From contig DKOR01000013.1 of the NCBI GenBank assembly GCA_002470825.1, positions 1 through 64,000 of the forward strand: a DNA stretch of 64,000 nt, read 5' to 3'. Both the position numbers and the translations under genes were made by a program. The notes beneath the pieces were generated by a model that had not been told where the DNA came from, did not search any database, and was given only the letters and a program-made list of their open reading frames with translations. Of the stretch, positions 1 through 9,142 are shown piece by piece (position 1 is the stretch's first letter; every line of letters starts with the position of its first letter). This DNA comes from Thiotrichaceae bacterium UBA7357. Lineage in GTDB: Bacteria > Pseudomonadota > Gammaproteobacteria > Eutrophobiales > Eutrophobiaceae.

Positions 1-1959
1 ACTCCTGCACATGATTTTAATGATTATGAAATGGGTGAACGACATAAGTTAGAAAAAATAAATATTTTTACTATTGACGCTACGCTAAATGATGAGGTGC
101 CAAAAAAGTATCGTGGCATGGATCGTTATGAAGCACGAAAAAAAATCGTTGCCGATCTTGAGCAAAAAGGACTACTCGAGAAGGTAGATGACCATAAATT
201 AATGGTTCCGCGTGGTGATCGTTCTCATGCCGTCGTTGAACCTTACTTGACTGATCAATGGTATGTGAAAATCCAGCCGCTTGCAGATCCTGCTATCAAA
301 GCAGTGAAAGATGGTCACATTAAATTTGTACCTGCGAATTGGGACAAGACCTATTTTGAATGGATGAATAATATCCAAGATTGGTGTATCAGTCGTCAGC
401 TCTGGTGGGGTCATCGTATTCCGGCCTGGTATGACGATGAGGGCAATATTTATGTTGGCCACGATGAAGCCGCTGTAAGAGAGAAGAACAACCTGGGTGA
501 TATCAATCTCAAGCAAGATGAAGATGTGCTCGACACATGGTTCTCTTCTGCTCTTTGGCCCTTCTCTACTTTGGGCTGGCCTAAAAAAATGCCTGAGCTT
601 GATAAATTCTACCCGACTAATGTTTTAGTCACCGGCTTTGACATCATATTCTTTTGGGTAGCGCGCATGATTATGTTTGGGCTTAAGTTTATGGACGATG
701 TTCCATTCAAGGAAGTCTACATACACGGTTTAGTTCGCGACGGCGAAGGACAGAAGATGTCCAAGTCTAAAGGTAATGTGCTTGACCCGATCGACTTGAT
801 CGATGGGATTGAGCTTGAAGAACTAATCAGTAAACGTACAAGTGAAATGATGCAGCCACAGATGGCAGCAAAAATTGAAAAAGCTACACGTAAACATTTC
901 CCTGACGGAATCGAGTCTTATGGAACTGACTCATTAAGATTCACATTTACTTCATTGGCAACACAAGGCCGTTTTATCAATTTTGAAACAGGCCGAATTG
1001 AAGGTTATAGAAATTTTTGTAATAAACTATGGAATGCAGCGCGCTTCGTCATAACCAACGTAGAAGCTCAATCGATTAAAATCGATGAAGGCGACATGAA
1101 GTTTGGATTAGCTGAAAGATGGATTACAAGTAAATTGTCTGATGCAGTCTCAGCAACACATGAAGGTATGAGAACCTATCGCTTTGATCTCGCCTCACAA
1201 GCGCTCTACGTGTTCACCTGGGATGAATACTGTGACTGGTATATCGAATTATCTAAGACAACTTTAAACAGCAGTGAGGTAAGCGAAGAAGAAAAGCGCG
1301 GCACGCTCTATACGTTATTAAATGTCCTCGAGATCTTACAACGCGCATTACATCCTTTTATACCTTTTATAACCGAGGAGCTTTGGCATCGAGTAGCAGC
1401 CTCACTAAATAAAAAAGGAGAGAGCGTAATGCTTGAATCTTTTCCAAAGCAAGATGAACTTGAAATAGATAATAGTGCTGTAGAACAAATAGAGTGGATA
1501 AAATCATTTATTATGGGCGTGCGCCGTATTCGTGCAGAACGTGATATTTCACCAGGAAAATCATTAACTGTCTTTGTTCGCAACGGTAATTTTAGCGAAC
1601 ACAAATGGCTAAATGAGCATAAAACCTATTTGAAGACACTGGGTAGGATCGAATCAATTAATAAAGTTGATAGTGAAATAGATGATGCCGTTATGGCCTT
1701 GGCCGGTGAAATGATATTGTTGGTGCCATTAGCCGATTTCATTGACCCAGAAGCTGAAAAAAAGCGACTTGGGGGTACAATAAACAAATTAAAAAAAGAA
1801 AAGGCCGGCATGGAAGAAAAATTAAACAACAAAAACTTTATCGAACGTGCCCCCACAGATGTAGTCGAAGGCGTGAAACAAAAACTTTCTGATAAAATAA
1901 ACGAAATTAAAACTTTTGAAACTCAGCTTAAATCAATATTGAGATTAATAGATAAATAA
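1..1959 (+). CDS. valS: valine--tRNA ligase, C-terminal part (5' end outside window)
   Basis: Class I aminoacyl-tRNA synthetase that charges tRNA-Val in the cytoplasm. The reading frame is open from base 1 (it begins T-P-A-H-D-F-N-D-Y-E, a typical internal ValRS stretch), so the gene starts upstream and the HIGH motif is not in the window. Visible here are the later part of the editing/connective region, the class I tryptophan-rich segment (DWCISRQLWWGHRIPAW), the KMSKS loop at 754-768, the anticodon-binding helical domain, and a C-terminal coiled-coil arm rich in K and E, diagnostic of ValRS. The stop codon overlaps the start of cysE by one base (TAATG), so the two are probably translationally coupled. 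Confidence 0.97.
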   Translation, partial: TPAHDFNDYEMGERHKLEKINIFTIDATLNDEVPKKYRGMDRYEARKKIVADLEQKGLLEKVDDHKLMVPRGDRSHAVVEPYLTDQWYVKIQPLADPAIKAVKDGHIKFVPANWDKTYFEWMNNIQDWCISRQLWWGHRIPAWYDDEGNIYVGHDEAAVREKNNLGDINLKQDEDVLDTWFSSALWPFSTLGWPKKMPELDKFYPTNVLVTGFDIIFFWVARMIMFGLKFMDDVPFKEVYIHGLVRDGEGQKMSKSKGNVLDPIDLIDGIELEELISKRTSEMMQPQMAAKIEKATRKHFPDGIESYGTDSLRFTFTSLATQGRFINFETGRIEGYRNFCNKLWNAARFVITNVEAQSIKIDEGDMKFGLAERWITSKLSDAVSATHEGMRTYRFDLASQALYVFTWDEYCDWYIELSKTTLNSSEVSEEEKRGTLYTLLNVLEILQRALHPFIPFITEELWHRVAASLNKKGESVMLESFPKQDELEIDNSAVEQIEWIKSFIMGVRRIRAERDISPGKSLTVFVRNGNFSEHKWLNEHKTYLKTLGRIESINKVDSEIDDAVMALAGEMILLVPLADFIDPEAEKKRLGGTINKLKKEKAGMEEKLNNKNFIERAPTDVVEGVKQKLSDKINEIKTFETQLKSILRLIDK

Positions 1960-2639
1960 TGTTTGCAACAATCAAAGAAGAAGTCGAGGTTGTCTTTGAG
2001 CGTGATCCTGCGGCACGTTCAGTACTGGAGACGATCTGCACCTGCCCTGGATTCCAAGCCATTATTTTGCATCGTTTTAATCATTGGTTGTGGAACAAAG
2101 ATTTGTATTTCATCGCCCGCTTGATGGCGCACTTTGCCCGTTTCATCACCGGCATTGAAATACACCCCGGCGCACAAATTGGACGACGTTTTTTTATCGA
2201 TCATGGTATGGGGATTGTTATCGGTGAAACCTCAGAAGTAGGTAATGATGTATCAATTTATCACGGTGTCACATTGGGCGGTACTACTTGGAACAAAGGC
2301 AAACGCCATCCTACTCTGGAAAATAATGTTGTCATCGGCGCAGGCGCAAAAGTATTAGGCCCGATTACCCTTGGCGCTGGAACGCGTGTTGGTTGTAATG
2401 CCGTGGTTGTTAAAGATACGCCTGAATGTGCAACCGTTGTTGGTGTACCCGGTCATATCATTGTGAAACGTAGAGAAGAAGATAAAGATGCACAACGCGA
2501 AGCCATGGCAAAAAAGATAGGCTTTACTGCTTATGCTGAAAGCAAAGACATGCCTGATCCGGTTCAGAATGGACTAGAATCAGTATTAGATCACCTACAT
2601 AAGCTGGAAAAAGAGCTAGAAGAACTTAAAAAGAAGTAA
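1959..2639 (+). CDS. cysE: serine O-acetyltransferase
   Basis: Transfers acetyl from acetyl-CoA to L-serine, giving O-acetylserine, the carbon skeleton for cysteine. The 226-residue protein is the short form, lacking most of the long N-terminal helical domain of the 273-residue E. coli enzyme. The left-handed beta-helix of hexapeptide repeats runs over residues 65-165 and includes IHPGAQIG, IDHG and YHGVTLGGT with the catalytic histidines. The tail from residue 205 is a charged coiled coil. Its position one base after valS and just ahead of the suf operon fits a role in supplying cysteine to the SufS desulfurase; that link is inferred from context. Confidence 0.95.
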   Translation: MFATIKEEVEVVFERDPAARSVLETICTCPGFQAIILHRFNHWLWNKDLYFIARLMAHFARFITGIEIHPGAQIGRRFFIDHGMGIVIGETSEVGNDVSIYHGVTLGGTTWNKGKRHPTLENNVVIGAGAKVLGPITLGAGTRVGCNAVVVKDTPECATVVGVPGHIIVKRREEDKDAQREAMAKKIGFTAYAESKDMPDPVQNGLESVLDHLHKLEKELEELKKK

Positions 2640-2655
2640 TGTTGGATAAAAACAA

Positions 2656-2871
2656 ATGACTAGTGAAAAAGACCCGAATATTGCTCAAATTGCATTTAGC
2701 CTATTAGCATCTTTTTTTGGCGTTCAATCGCAACAAAATATGGATCGCGATGAAGCCTATATAGAAAAAAATGGTATTAAAATTTATGTGGTCATGGGCT
2801 TTTTTTTAGTGTTTTGTCTACTGATCACTCTCTTTGGGATTGTTCAAATAGTCTTATATTTCGTTCAATAA
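2656..2871 (+). CDS. small inner-membrane protein, DUF2970-like
   Basis: A 71-residue protein of unknown function. The N-terminal half has a FSLLASFFGVQSQ segment and a charged RDEAYIEKNG stretch. The C-terminal half (about residues 46-70) is one hydrophobic transmembrane helix. This layout matches the DUF2970 family of small proteobacterial membrane proteins, which I recognise from pattern only. It starts 16 bases after cysE on the same strand and probably shares its transcript. No catalytic motif is visible. Confidence 0.7.
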   Translation: MTSEKDPNIAQIAFSLLASFFGVQSQQNMDRDEAYIEKNGIKIYVVMGFFLVFCLLITLFGIVQIVLYFVQ

Positions 2872-2971
2872 GAACTTCAAATCTTCAAAAAGTTTTTCTT
2901 TTTTACATTAAGTATATGATTTTATTGTCTTATTTATAATAGAACTATATCTTAGTGTTTCTGTCAGATAT

Positions 2972-2996
2972 ATACTTGACTAAAAAACTAGGTTAT
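2972..2996 (+). promoter_or_regulatory. IscR type 1 binding site upstream of iscR-suf
   Basis: The 25-bp element begins ATACTTGACTAAAA and ends AGGTTAT. The left half matches the type 1 IscR consensus (ATASYYGACTRWWW) completely; the right half keeps the RR and TAT positions but is degenerate. It includes a TTGACT hexamer (2976-2981) that can serve as a -35 element, the usual geometry for IscR autorepression. It lies 47 bases upstream of iscR. No clear -10 at the ideal distance was found. Confidence 0.6.
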
Positions 2997-3042
2997 GTGA
3001 CTCTTGCCGTCCCTAATATGGGCAACATTAGAGAAATAGATA

Positions 3043-3498
3043 ATGAAAATGACAACCAAAGGCCGTTATGCAGTAACTGCAATTCTCGATGTCGCGTTAC
3101 ATGATAGTAACGGTCCGGTGAATCTGTCGGATATTTCTCAACGTCAGGATCTACCGCTGACTTACCTTGAGCAGCTGTTCAGCAAGTTAAAAAAGAATCA
3201 TCTCGTTGAAAGTGCGCGTGGCCCAGGTGGGGGTTACCGCTTAGCTCAAGGTGCTGACCAAATTACCGTTGCCAAAGTGATCTACTCTGTAGATGAACCG
3301 ATAGATGTTACTCGGTGCAAAGGTAAACAAAACTGCCAAGGCGATTTACGTTGTCTCACGCACGATTTATGGATGGAATTAAATATGCACATTTCAGGTT
3401 TTTTGAATGGACTGACTTTGGCCGATTTAATCAACCGCAATAACGTTAAACAAGTATCTGAACGACAAGATGTCATCATGATGCAATTACAAAGTTGA
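3043..3498 (+). CDS. iscR: Fe-S cluster-responsive Rrf2-family regulator IscR
   Basis: Dimeric transcription factor that binds a [2Fe-2S] cluster and adjusts Fe-S assembly genes to demand. The winged-helix DNA-binding domain covers residues 1-75 (KGRYAVTAILDVALH, then LTYLEQLFSKLKKNHLVESARGPGGGY). The cluster ligands C92, C98, C104 and H107 fall at exactly the residue numbers known in E. coli IscR. It heads an operon containing only Suf-type machinery, so here IscR appears to control Suf rather than Isc. The type 1 site at 2972-2996 implies autorepression by the holo form. The start MKMTTKGRYAV aligns with the family start. Confidence 0.96.
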   Translation: MKMTTKGRYAVTAILDVALHDSNGPVNLSDISQRQDLPLTYLEQLFSKLKKNHLVESARGPGGGYRLAQGADQITVAKVIYSVDEPIDVTRCKGKQNCQGDLRCLTHDLWMELNMHISGFLNGLTLADLINRNNVKQVSERQDVIMMQLQS

Positions 3499-3506
3499 TA
3501 AATACT

Positions 3507-3860
3507 ATGACTACAGAAACTGCAATTAACCTAACCGATAGTGCTAAAAGACATATAGAAACTGTCCTCGCCAAAGATACGGATGGTATTGGTTTACGAG
3601 TTGGTGTGAAAACCACCGGCTGTTCCGGCTATCAATATGTTATTGAAACAGCGAAGGCAGTTAACGATGAAGAAAAAATTATTGAATCAAATGGCATCAA
3701 GATTATTATTGATGACCAAAGCCTACGCTATCTCGCTGGAACGGAACTCGACTTTACACGCAAAGGTTTGAATGCTGGTTTTAAGTTCAACAACCCTAAT
3801 GTTGAAGATGCCTGTGGTTGTGGTGAAAGCTTTAGCCTTAAAAAAGGCATGGAAGATTAG
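3507..3860 (+). CDS. sufA: A-type Fe-S carrier, SufA/IscA family
   Basis: A-type carrier that receives clusters from the SufBCD scaffold and passes them to apo-proteins. The 117-residue protein has the three invariant cysteines C39, C103 and C105 (TTGCSGYQY and CGCGESF). I chose the ATG at 3507, giving MTTETAINLT; a TTG at 3495 would add four residues and overlap iscR. It is second in the operon, nine bases after iscR, and sufB starts two bases after its stop codon. Sequence alone does not separate SufA from IscA or ErpA; the name follows the operon. Confidence 0.9.
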   Translation: MTTETAINLTDSAKRHIETVLAKDTDGIGLRVGVKTTGCSGYQYVIETAKAVNDEEKIIESNGIKIIIDDQSLRYLAGTELDFTRKGLNAGFKFNNPNVEDACGCGESFSLKKGMED

Positions 3861-3861
3861 C

Positions 3862-5310
3862 ATGTCTACTAATCATGAAAACATGGAGGAGCTTGTTGGC
3901 AAAGATTACGAACACGGCTTTGTCACTGACATTGATACAGATACGGTAGCACCGGGTCTTAACGAAGATACCATTGCATTTATTTCAAAAAAGAAGGAAG
4001 AACCTAAGTGGCTACTTGAATGGCGTTTAAAAGCATATCGACATTGGCTAACTATGGAAGATCCAACCTGGGCACATCTCGATATAGAGCATATTGATTA
4101 TCAAGCAATCTCATATTATTCCGCGCCTAAATCGAAAGATGCTGGACCCAAAAGTTTAGATGAGGTTGATCCAAAACTATTAGAGACCTATGAAAAATTA
4201 GGTATCCCATTGCAAGAACAAAAATTTCTAGCAGGTGTTGCCGTTGATGCAGTTTTCGACAGTGTCTCTGTTGCTACGACCTTCAAAGGCAAACTTGCCG
4301 ATGCCGGAGTTATTTTTTGTTCTTTTTCTGAAGCTGTAAAAGAACATCCTGAGCTTGTTAAAAAATATCTAGGCTCAGTTGTTCCGGCCGCAGATAATTT
4401 TTTTGGCGCATTAAATTCAGCAGTTTTCACCGATGGTTCATTTGTATATATACCAAAAGGTGTGCGTTGCCCGATGGAACTATCGACTTACTTTAGGATT
4501 AATGCTTCAAACACCGGACAGTTTGAACGCACTTTAATTATTGCTGATGAAAAAAGTCATGTTAGCTATCTTGAAGGCTGTACAGCTCCAATGCGAGATG
4601 AAAACCAATTACATGCTGCCGTTGTCGAATTAGTTGCTTTGGAAGATGCAGAGATAAAATATTCAACCGTACAGAACTGGTATCCCGGTGATGAGAATGG
4701 TGTTGGTGGTATTTATAACTTTGTCACCAAGCGCGCTGATTGTCGAGGCAATAACTCTAAAGTTTCCTGGACACAAGTCGAAACCGGCTCGGCAATTACC
4801 TGGAAATATCCTAGTTGCATTTTAAAGGGCGATAATTCAGTCGGTGAATTTTATTCCGTTGCCGTAACGAATAACTACCAACAAGCTGATACTGGAACGA
4901 AAATGATACACATTGGGAAGAATACTAGTAGTACCATCATTTCTAAAGGCATCTCTGCGCGACATGCGCAGCAATCGTATCGTGGTCTAGTCAAGATAAG
5001 TAAAAATGCGGAAAACGCACGAAACTACACACAATGCGACTCTTTGCTAATGGGTGACCAATGTGGCGCGCATACTTTCCCCTATATCGAAGCTAAAAAC
5101 TCAAGCGCTACTGTTGAGCACGAAGCCTCCACATCAAAGATTGGTGATGATCAATTATTTTATTGTATGCAACGTGGTATCAAGGAAGAAGATGCAGTCA
5201 ACATGATCGTTAATGGCTTTTGTAAAGAAGTCTTCAAGGAATTACCGATGGAATTTGCGGTAGAAGCACAGAAATTATTAGGTATCACACTCGAAGGTGC
5301 TGTAGGTTAA
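3862..5310 (+). CDS. sufB: Fe-S scaffold subunit SufB
   Basis: Large subunit of the SufBC2D complex, on which sulfur from SufS/SufU and iron are assembled into clusters. The 482-residue protein starts at MSTNHENMEE; upstream in-frame codons lie inside sufA and are not SufB-like. The beta-helix core is well conserved, with FVYIPKGVRCPMELSTYFRI and the GDQCGAHTFPY segment. The cysteine there, residue 401, corresponds to the sulfur-accepting Cys405 of E. coli SufB. The C-terminal helical domain (GIKEEDAVNMIVNGF) is intact. It sits between sufA and sufC in the usual order. Confidence 0.97.
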   Translation: MSTNHENMEELVGKDYEHGFVTDIDTDTVAPGLNEDTIAFISKKKEEPKWLLEWRLKAYRHWLTMEDPTWAHLDIEHIDYQAISYYSAPKSKDAGPKSLDEVDPKLLETYEKLGIPLQEQKFLAGVAVDAVFDSVSVATTFKGKLADAGVIFCSFSEAVKEHPELVKKYLGSVVPAADNFFGALNSAVFTDGSFVYIPKGVRCPMELSTYFRINASNTGQFERTLIIADEKSHVSYLEGCTAPMRDENQLHAAVVELVALEDAEIKYSTVQNWYPGDENGVGGIYNFVTKRADCRGNNSKVSWTQVETGSAITWKYPSCILKGDNSVGEFYSVAVTNNYQQADTGTKMIHIGKNTSSTIISKGISARHAQQSYRGLVKISKNAENARNYTQCDSLLMGDQCGAHTFPYIEAKNSSATVEHEASTSKIGDDQLFYCMQRGIKEEDAVNMIVNGFCKEVFKELPMEFAVEAQKLLGITLEGAVG

Positions 5311-5351
5311 TCGACAGCGATTAAAGAATTTAAATATTTTAGGTATAGATA

Positions 5352-6101
5352 ATGCTAAATATCCAAGACTTACATGCGAAAATTGGTAACAAAGAAATCC
5401 TTAAAGGCTTAAACCTGAGTGTTAATGCTGGTGAAGTACACGCCATTATGGGTCCGAATGGTTCGGGGAAAAGCACATTAGCTAATGTCTTAGCAGGCAG
5501 AAATGGTTATGACGTTACCAAAGGCACAGTTGAATACGAAGGTAAAAACTTGCTCAAACTCCTCCCAGAAGAGCGCGCATGGGCAGGCTTATTTCTCGCT
5601 TTTCAATACCCGGTAGAAATACCTGGCGTTAATAATGTTTATTTACTAAAAGCAGCGGTCAATGCTGTACGTAAATATCGTGGCGAAACTGAATTAGATG
5701 CTGTCGAGTTTTTAGGACTGATTAAAGAAAAGATGAAGGTAGTAAAAATGAAAGAAGATCTGCTCAATCGTTCTGTTAATGAAGGTTTTTCAGGTGGGGA
5801 AAAGAAACGTAACGAAATATTTCAAATGTCTGTCCTCGAGCCAAAGCTTGCTATTCTTGATGAAACAGATTCTGGTCTTGATATCGATGCATTAAAAATC
5901 GTATCAAAAGGCGTGAACAGTTTACGCAACGAAAAACGCTCTGTTATTTTAGTTACACATTATCAACGCTTGTTAGATTATATTAAACCTGATCATGTAC
6001 ATGTACTAAGCGATGGTAAGATTATTAAATCTGGTGGCCCTGAAGTAGCATTAGAGCTCGAAGAAAAAGGTTATGACTGGATCAAGGAAGAAGCTGCATG
6101 A
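5352..6101 (+). CDS. sufC: Fe-S assembly ATPase SufC
   Basis: ABC-type ATPase of the soluble SufBC2D complex; ATP-driven dimerisation opens the SufB-SufD interface for cluster assembly. The 249-residue protein has Walker A GPNGSGKST at residues 34-42, an ABC signature in the SufC-specific form FSGGEKKRNEI, Walker B LAILDETDSGLDIDAL, and the switch histidine in VTHYQR. The D/SGLD form of Walker B and D-loop is typical of SufC rather than of transporters. Its stop overlaps the sufD start by four bases (ATGA). Confidence 0.97.
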   Translation: MLNIQDLHAKIGNKEILKGLNLSVNAGEVHAIMGPNGSGKSTLANVLAGRNGYDVTKGTVEYEGKNLLKLLPEERAWAGLFLAFQYPVEIPGVNNVYLLKAAVNAVRKYRGETELDAVEFLGLIKEKMKVVKMKEDLLNRSVNEGFSGGEKKRNEIFQMSVLEPKLAILDETDSGLDIDALKIVSKGVNSLRNEKRSVILVTHYQRLLDYIKPDHVHVLSDGKIIKSGGPEVALELEEKGYDWIKEEAA

Positions 6102-7435
6102 GCCCAGAAACGATGAGTGATAACATCCAGAATTATGTCAACGACTTCAACCAATTAAAAATTGATGACTGGCTTGATGAAAGTCGCCATTCAGCTCTAA
6201 AACTTTTCAAAGAATCAGGATTCCCAAACTCAAAACTTGAAAATTGGAAGTACACTGATGTGCGTCCTATTAAGAAAAAATCATTCTCTAATGTGCCTGG
6301 ATTGACAACTTCGGTCGGGACTGAAGAAATAAATGCCGTACGATTTAATGGACTTGATTGCATAGAAGTAGTTTTCATTAATGGTCTATTTTCAAAAGAA
6401 CATTCGACCCTTGTGGCTTTAGAAAAAGGTTTAGTCGTTGAAAATATGCTGGATGCTTTAGCAAAGGACAAAGACCTATTGGCAAAGCATCTAACAAAAT
6501 ATGCCGATGATAAAGTTAGTCCTTTTACCGCGTTGAATACCGCATTCATACAAAACGGCACATTTATTAATGTGGTGCCGAATACTGTTATTGAAAAACC
6601 TATCAATATTTTATATTTATCAAAAGAGAGCAATAGTGCACTTGCTACTCACCCTAGGAATCTTATCGTTATGGGTGAAAATTCTGAAGCAACGGTAATT
6701 GAAAGTTATATTGGCCTTGATGATGCAAATTATTTTACAAATGCCGTAACGGAGGTTGCTTTATCCCCCAGCGCAATTCTCAAACACTATAAAATTCAGC
6801 AAGAAAGCCTAAATGCTTACCATATTGGCAACCTGAATATCAGGCAAGACAAGGATAGTAAGCTTGAATCACATTCGATTTCTTTGGGAGGTGCTTTAGT
6901 TCGCAATGATATACACGGACAACTTGCTGCAGAAGGTGCAGAAATCATAATGAACGGTTTATACATGACCGGTGATAAACAACACGTGGATAATCATACT
7001 CGTGTTGATCACTTAAAGCCTCGTACACTTAGTACAGAAAACTATCGTGGTGTGCTTAATGGAAAAAGTCGTGCTGTATTTAATGGTAAAGTTATTGTTC
7101 ATAAGGGTGCACAAAAGATAGAAGCGCATCAAAATAATGCTAACTTACTATTATCTGATGATGCAGAGATTGATACTAAACCTGAGCTTGAAATTTACGC
7201 CGATGATGTTAAATGTGCTCATGGCGCAACTGTCGGTCAACTCGATCAAAACATGTTGTTCTATTTACGTTCACGTGCAATTGATGAAGAAACAGCGCGT
7301 AGTTTATTAACCTATGCATTCGCTGATGAACTTATCAGTAATATAAGCTTCGCTCCGATTAGAAACCGTTTAGAACATCTAGTCATAGGTCAATTACCCG
7401 ATACTGCCTTAATTCGTGAGTTTACTAATGAATAA
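6098..7435 (+). CDS. sufD: Fe-S assembly subunit SufD
   Basis: SufB paralogue in the SufBC2D scaffold, needed for iron entry. The 445-residue protein has the variable helical N-terminus with the LENWKYTDVRPI motif and a beta-helix core ending in CAHGATVGQLDQNMLFYLRSR. The histidine of that last motif corresponds to the cluster-related His360 of E. coli SufD. The start overlaps sufC (ATGA); an ATG at 6113 is a possible alternative. Coupled translation with sufC and sufS is likely from the overlaps. Confidence 0.95.
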   Translation: MSPETMSDNIQNYVNDFNQLKIDDWLDESRHSALKLFKESGFPNSKLENWKYTDVRPIKKKSFSNVPGLTTSVGTEEINAVRFNGLDCIEVVFINGLFSKEHSTLVALEKGLVVENMLDALAKDKDLLAKHLTKYADDKVSPFTALNTAFIQNGTFINVVPNTVIEKPINILYLSKESNSALATHPRNLIVMGENSEATVIESYIGLDDANYFTNAVTEVALSPSAILKHYKIQQESLNAYHIGNLNIRQDKDSKLESHSISLGGALVRNDIHGQLAAEGAEIIMNGLYMTGDKQHVDNHTRVDHLKPRTLSTENYRGVLNGKSRAVFNGKVIVHKGAQKIEAHQNNANLLLSDDAEIDTKPELEIYADDVKCAHGATVGQLDQNMLFYLRSRAIDEETARSLLTYAFADELISNISFAPIRNRLEHLVIGQLPDTALIREFTNE

Positions 7436-8690
7436 TTTAAATATAGCAAAGACTATAAAAAATACATCTGCACCGTTTGATGTAGAAAAATTTCGTAAAG
7501 ATTTTCCAATATTGAATGAGCAGGTGCGTGGAAAACCGCTTGTTTATCTTGACAATGCCGCTACTTCACAAAAACCAAAACAGGTTATTGAAATCCTAGA
7601 TGCATACTACCGCGAAACGAATTCTAACATTCATCGTGGAGTGCATACGCTTAGCGAGAAAGCGACAGCGATTTACGAAAAAGTACGTGGCAAAGTTAAA
7701 GAGTTCATCAATGCCGATACAACTAAAGAAATCGTGTTTGTGCGCGGTGCAACCGAAGGTATCAATCTTGTCGCTCAGAGTTTTGGTCGTAACACCCTAA
7801 AGGCAGGCGATGAGATTATTATCACTGAACTCGAACATCATTCGAATATTGTACCTTGGCAAATTCTTAGTGAACAAACGGGTGCAACGCTGAAATATAT
7901 TCCGATTAATGATGCGGGTGAGTTGATACTCGAAGAATATGAAGAATTACTCAGCGTTAAAACACGCATTGTTGCCGTTGGCCATATCTCAAACGCATTA
8001 GGTACGATCAACCCGATTAAAACCATTATCGATAAAGCCCATGCCGTTGGTGCAAAAGTAATCGTTGATGGTGCTCAAGCCGTACCGCACATACAAGTTG
8101 ATATTAAAGAGCTCGATTGTGATTTCTATGTCTTCTCTGGCCATAAGTTATTCGGACCAACCGGCATTGGAGTGCTCTACGGCAAAGAAGCTATATTAGA
8201 ATCGATGCCTCCTTATCAGGGTGGTGGCGATATGATTCAAACTGTTAGCATGGAAAAAAGTACCTATAATGCAATACCATATAAGTTTGAAGCGGGAACG
8301 CCGCATATCGCCGGTGTTGTAGGTCTAGGTGCTGCAATTGATTATGTTAATGAGCTTGGACTTGAAACTGCTGCACAATATGAAATCGAATTACTTGATT
8401 ATGCTGATGAACAAGCTTCTCAAGTTTCTGGTTTGAATTTTATAGGTACTGCAAAAAATAAGACGAGTATTCTATCATTCACTTTGGATGGTATTCATCC
8501 ACATGACATTGGTACCATACTTGATGGCGAAGGGGTCGCGATTCGTGCTGGTCATCACTGTGCGATGCCGGTAATGGAACGATTCAATATCCCAGCAACA
8601 GCCAGAGCTTCTTTTGCTTTCTACAATACTCGACATGAAATAGATGCCTTAATACAAGCCATCGATAAATGTCAAAAGGTATTCAACTAA
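7428..8690 (+). CDS. sufS: group II cysteine desulfurase SufS
   Basis: PLP enzyme that removes sulfur from L-cysteine as an enzyme-bound persulfide for the Suf scaffold. The 420-residue protein (ATG at 7428, overlapping the end of sufD by 8 bases) has the PLP lysine K240 in SGHKLFGPTG and the catalytic cysteine C378 in RAGHHCAMP. The short loop around the cysteine marks group II (SufS/CsdA). Group II enzymes need a partner, SufE or SufU; the next gene is sufU. A GTG at 7416 would add four residues but has weaker support. Confidence 0.96.
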   Translation: MNNLNIAKTIKNTSAPFDVEKFRKDFPILNEQVRGKPLVYLDNAATSQKPKQVIEILDAYYRETNSNIHRGVHTLSEKATAIYEKVRGKVKEFINADTTKEIVFVRGATEGINLVAQSFGRNTLKAGDEIIITELEHHSNIVPWQILSEQTGATLKYIPINDAGELILEEYEELLSVKTRIVAVGHISNALGTINPIKTIIDKAHAVGAKVIVDGAQAVPHIQVDIKELDCDFYVFSGHKLFGPTGIGVLYGKEAILESMPPYQGGGDMIQTVSMEKSTYNAIPYKFEAGTPHIAGVVGLGAAIDYVNELGLETAAQYEIELLDYADEQASQVSGLNFIGTAKNKTSILSFTLDGIHPHDIGTILDGEGVAIRAGHHCAMPVMERFNIPATARASFAFYNTRHEIDALIQAIDKCQKVFN

Positions 8691-9136
8691 TGTTTGATAT
8701 AAAAGACCTCTATCAAGAGGTGATCGTTGACCATAATCGCAGTCCGCGTAACTTTGGAAAACTTGAGAATGCTGACACCACGCTTGAAGGTTTTAATCCT
8801 CTTTGCGGTGACAAGCTAACCCTATATCTTAAGACCGATAGTGGAAAAATTAATGATATTGCATTTGATGGTTCAGGCTGTGCTATCTCAGTGGCATCAG
8901 CATCATTAATGACCGACGCAATGAAGGGCAAATCATTGGACGAAGCAGAAATACTGTTTAATGAGTTTCATAATTTAGTTACCACAGATGATGACTATGA
9001 TGCAGATAGTTTAGGCAAACTTGCGGCATTGGCTGGCGTTAAAGATTACCCCGCCAGAGTTAAATGTGCTTCACTTTGTTGGCATACGCTTCATTCAGCA
9101 CTGCAAGGTAATAATACTCCTGTTAAAACAGAATAA
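8690..9136 (+). CDS. sufU: zinc-dependent sulfurtransferase SufU
   Basis: IscU-fold zinc protein that accepts the persulfide of SufS by zinc-ligand exchange and delivers sulfur to SufBCD. The 148-residue protein has the ligand set C39, D41, C64 and C126, which matches Cys41/Asp43/Cys66/Cys128 of Bacillus subtilis SufU, and carries the extra segment (about residues 95-115) that separates SufU from IscU. It lacks the IscU LPPVK-type chaperone motif. The ATG at 8690 overlaps the sufS stop by one base. SufU is best known from Gram-positive bacteria; no sufE is seen here. Confidence 0.92.
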   Translation: MFDIKDLYQEVIVDHNRSPRNFGKLENADTTLEGFNPLCGDKLTLYLKTDSGKINDIAFDGSGCAISVASASLMTDAMKGKSLDEAEILFNEFHNLVTTDDDYDADSLGKLAALAGVKDYPARVKCASLCWHTLHSALQGNNTPVKTE

Positions 9137-9142
9137 ATCGTC

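Noticed and set aside
3772..3861. Upstream extension of sufB into sufA
   Set aside because: The extra residues are an out-of-frame reading of the sufA end; ATG at 3862 gives the family-like N-terminus.
6133..6633. 166-codon minus-strand frame inside sufD
   Set aside because: Antisense shadow of sufD, no ribosome site and no recognisable domain.
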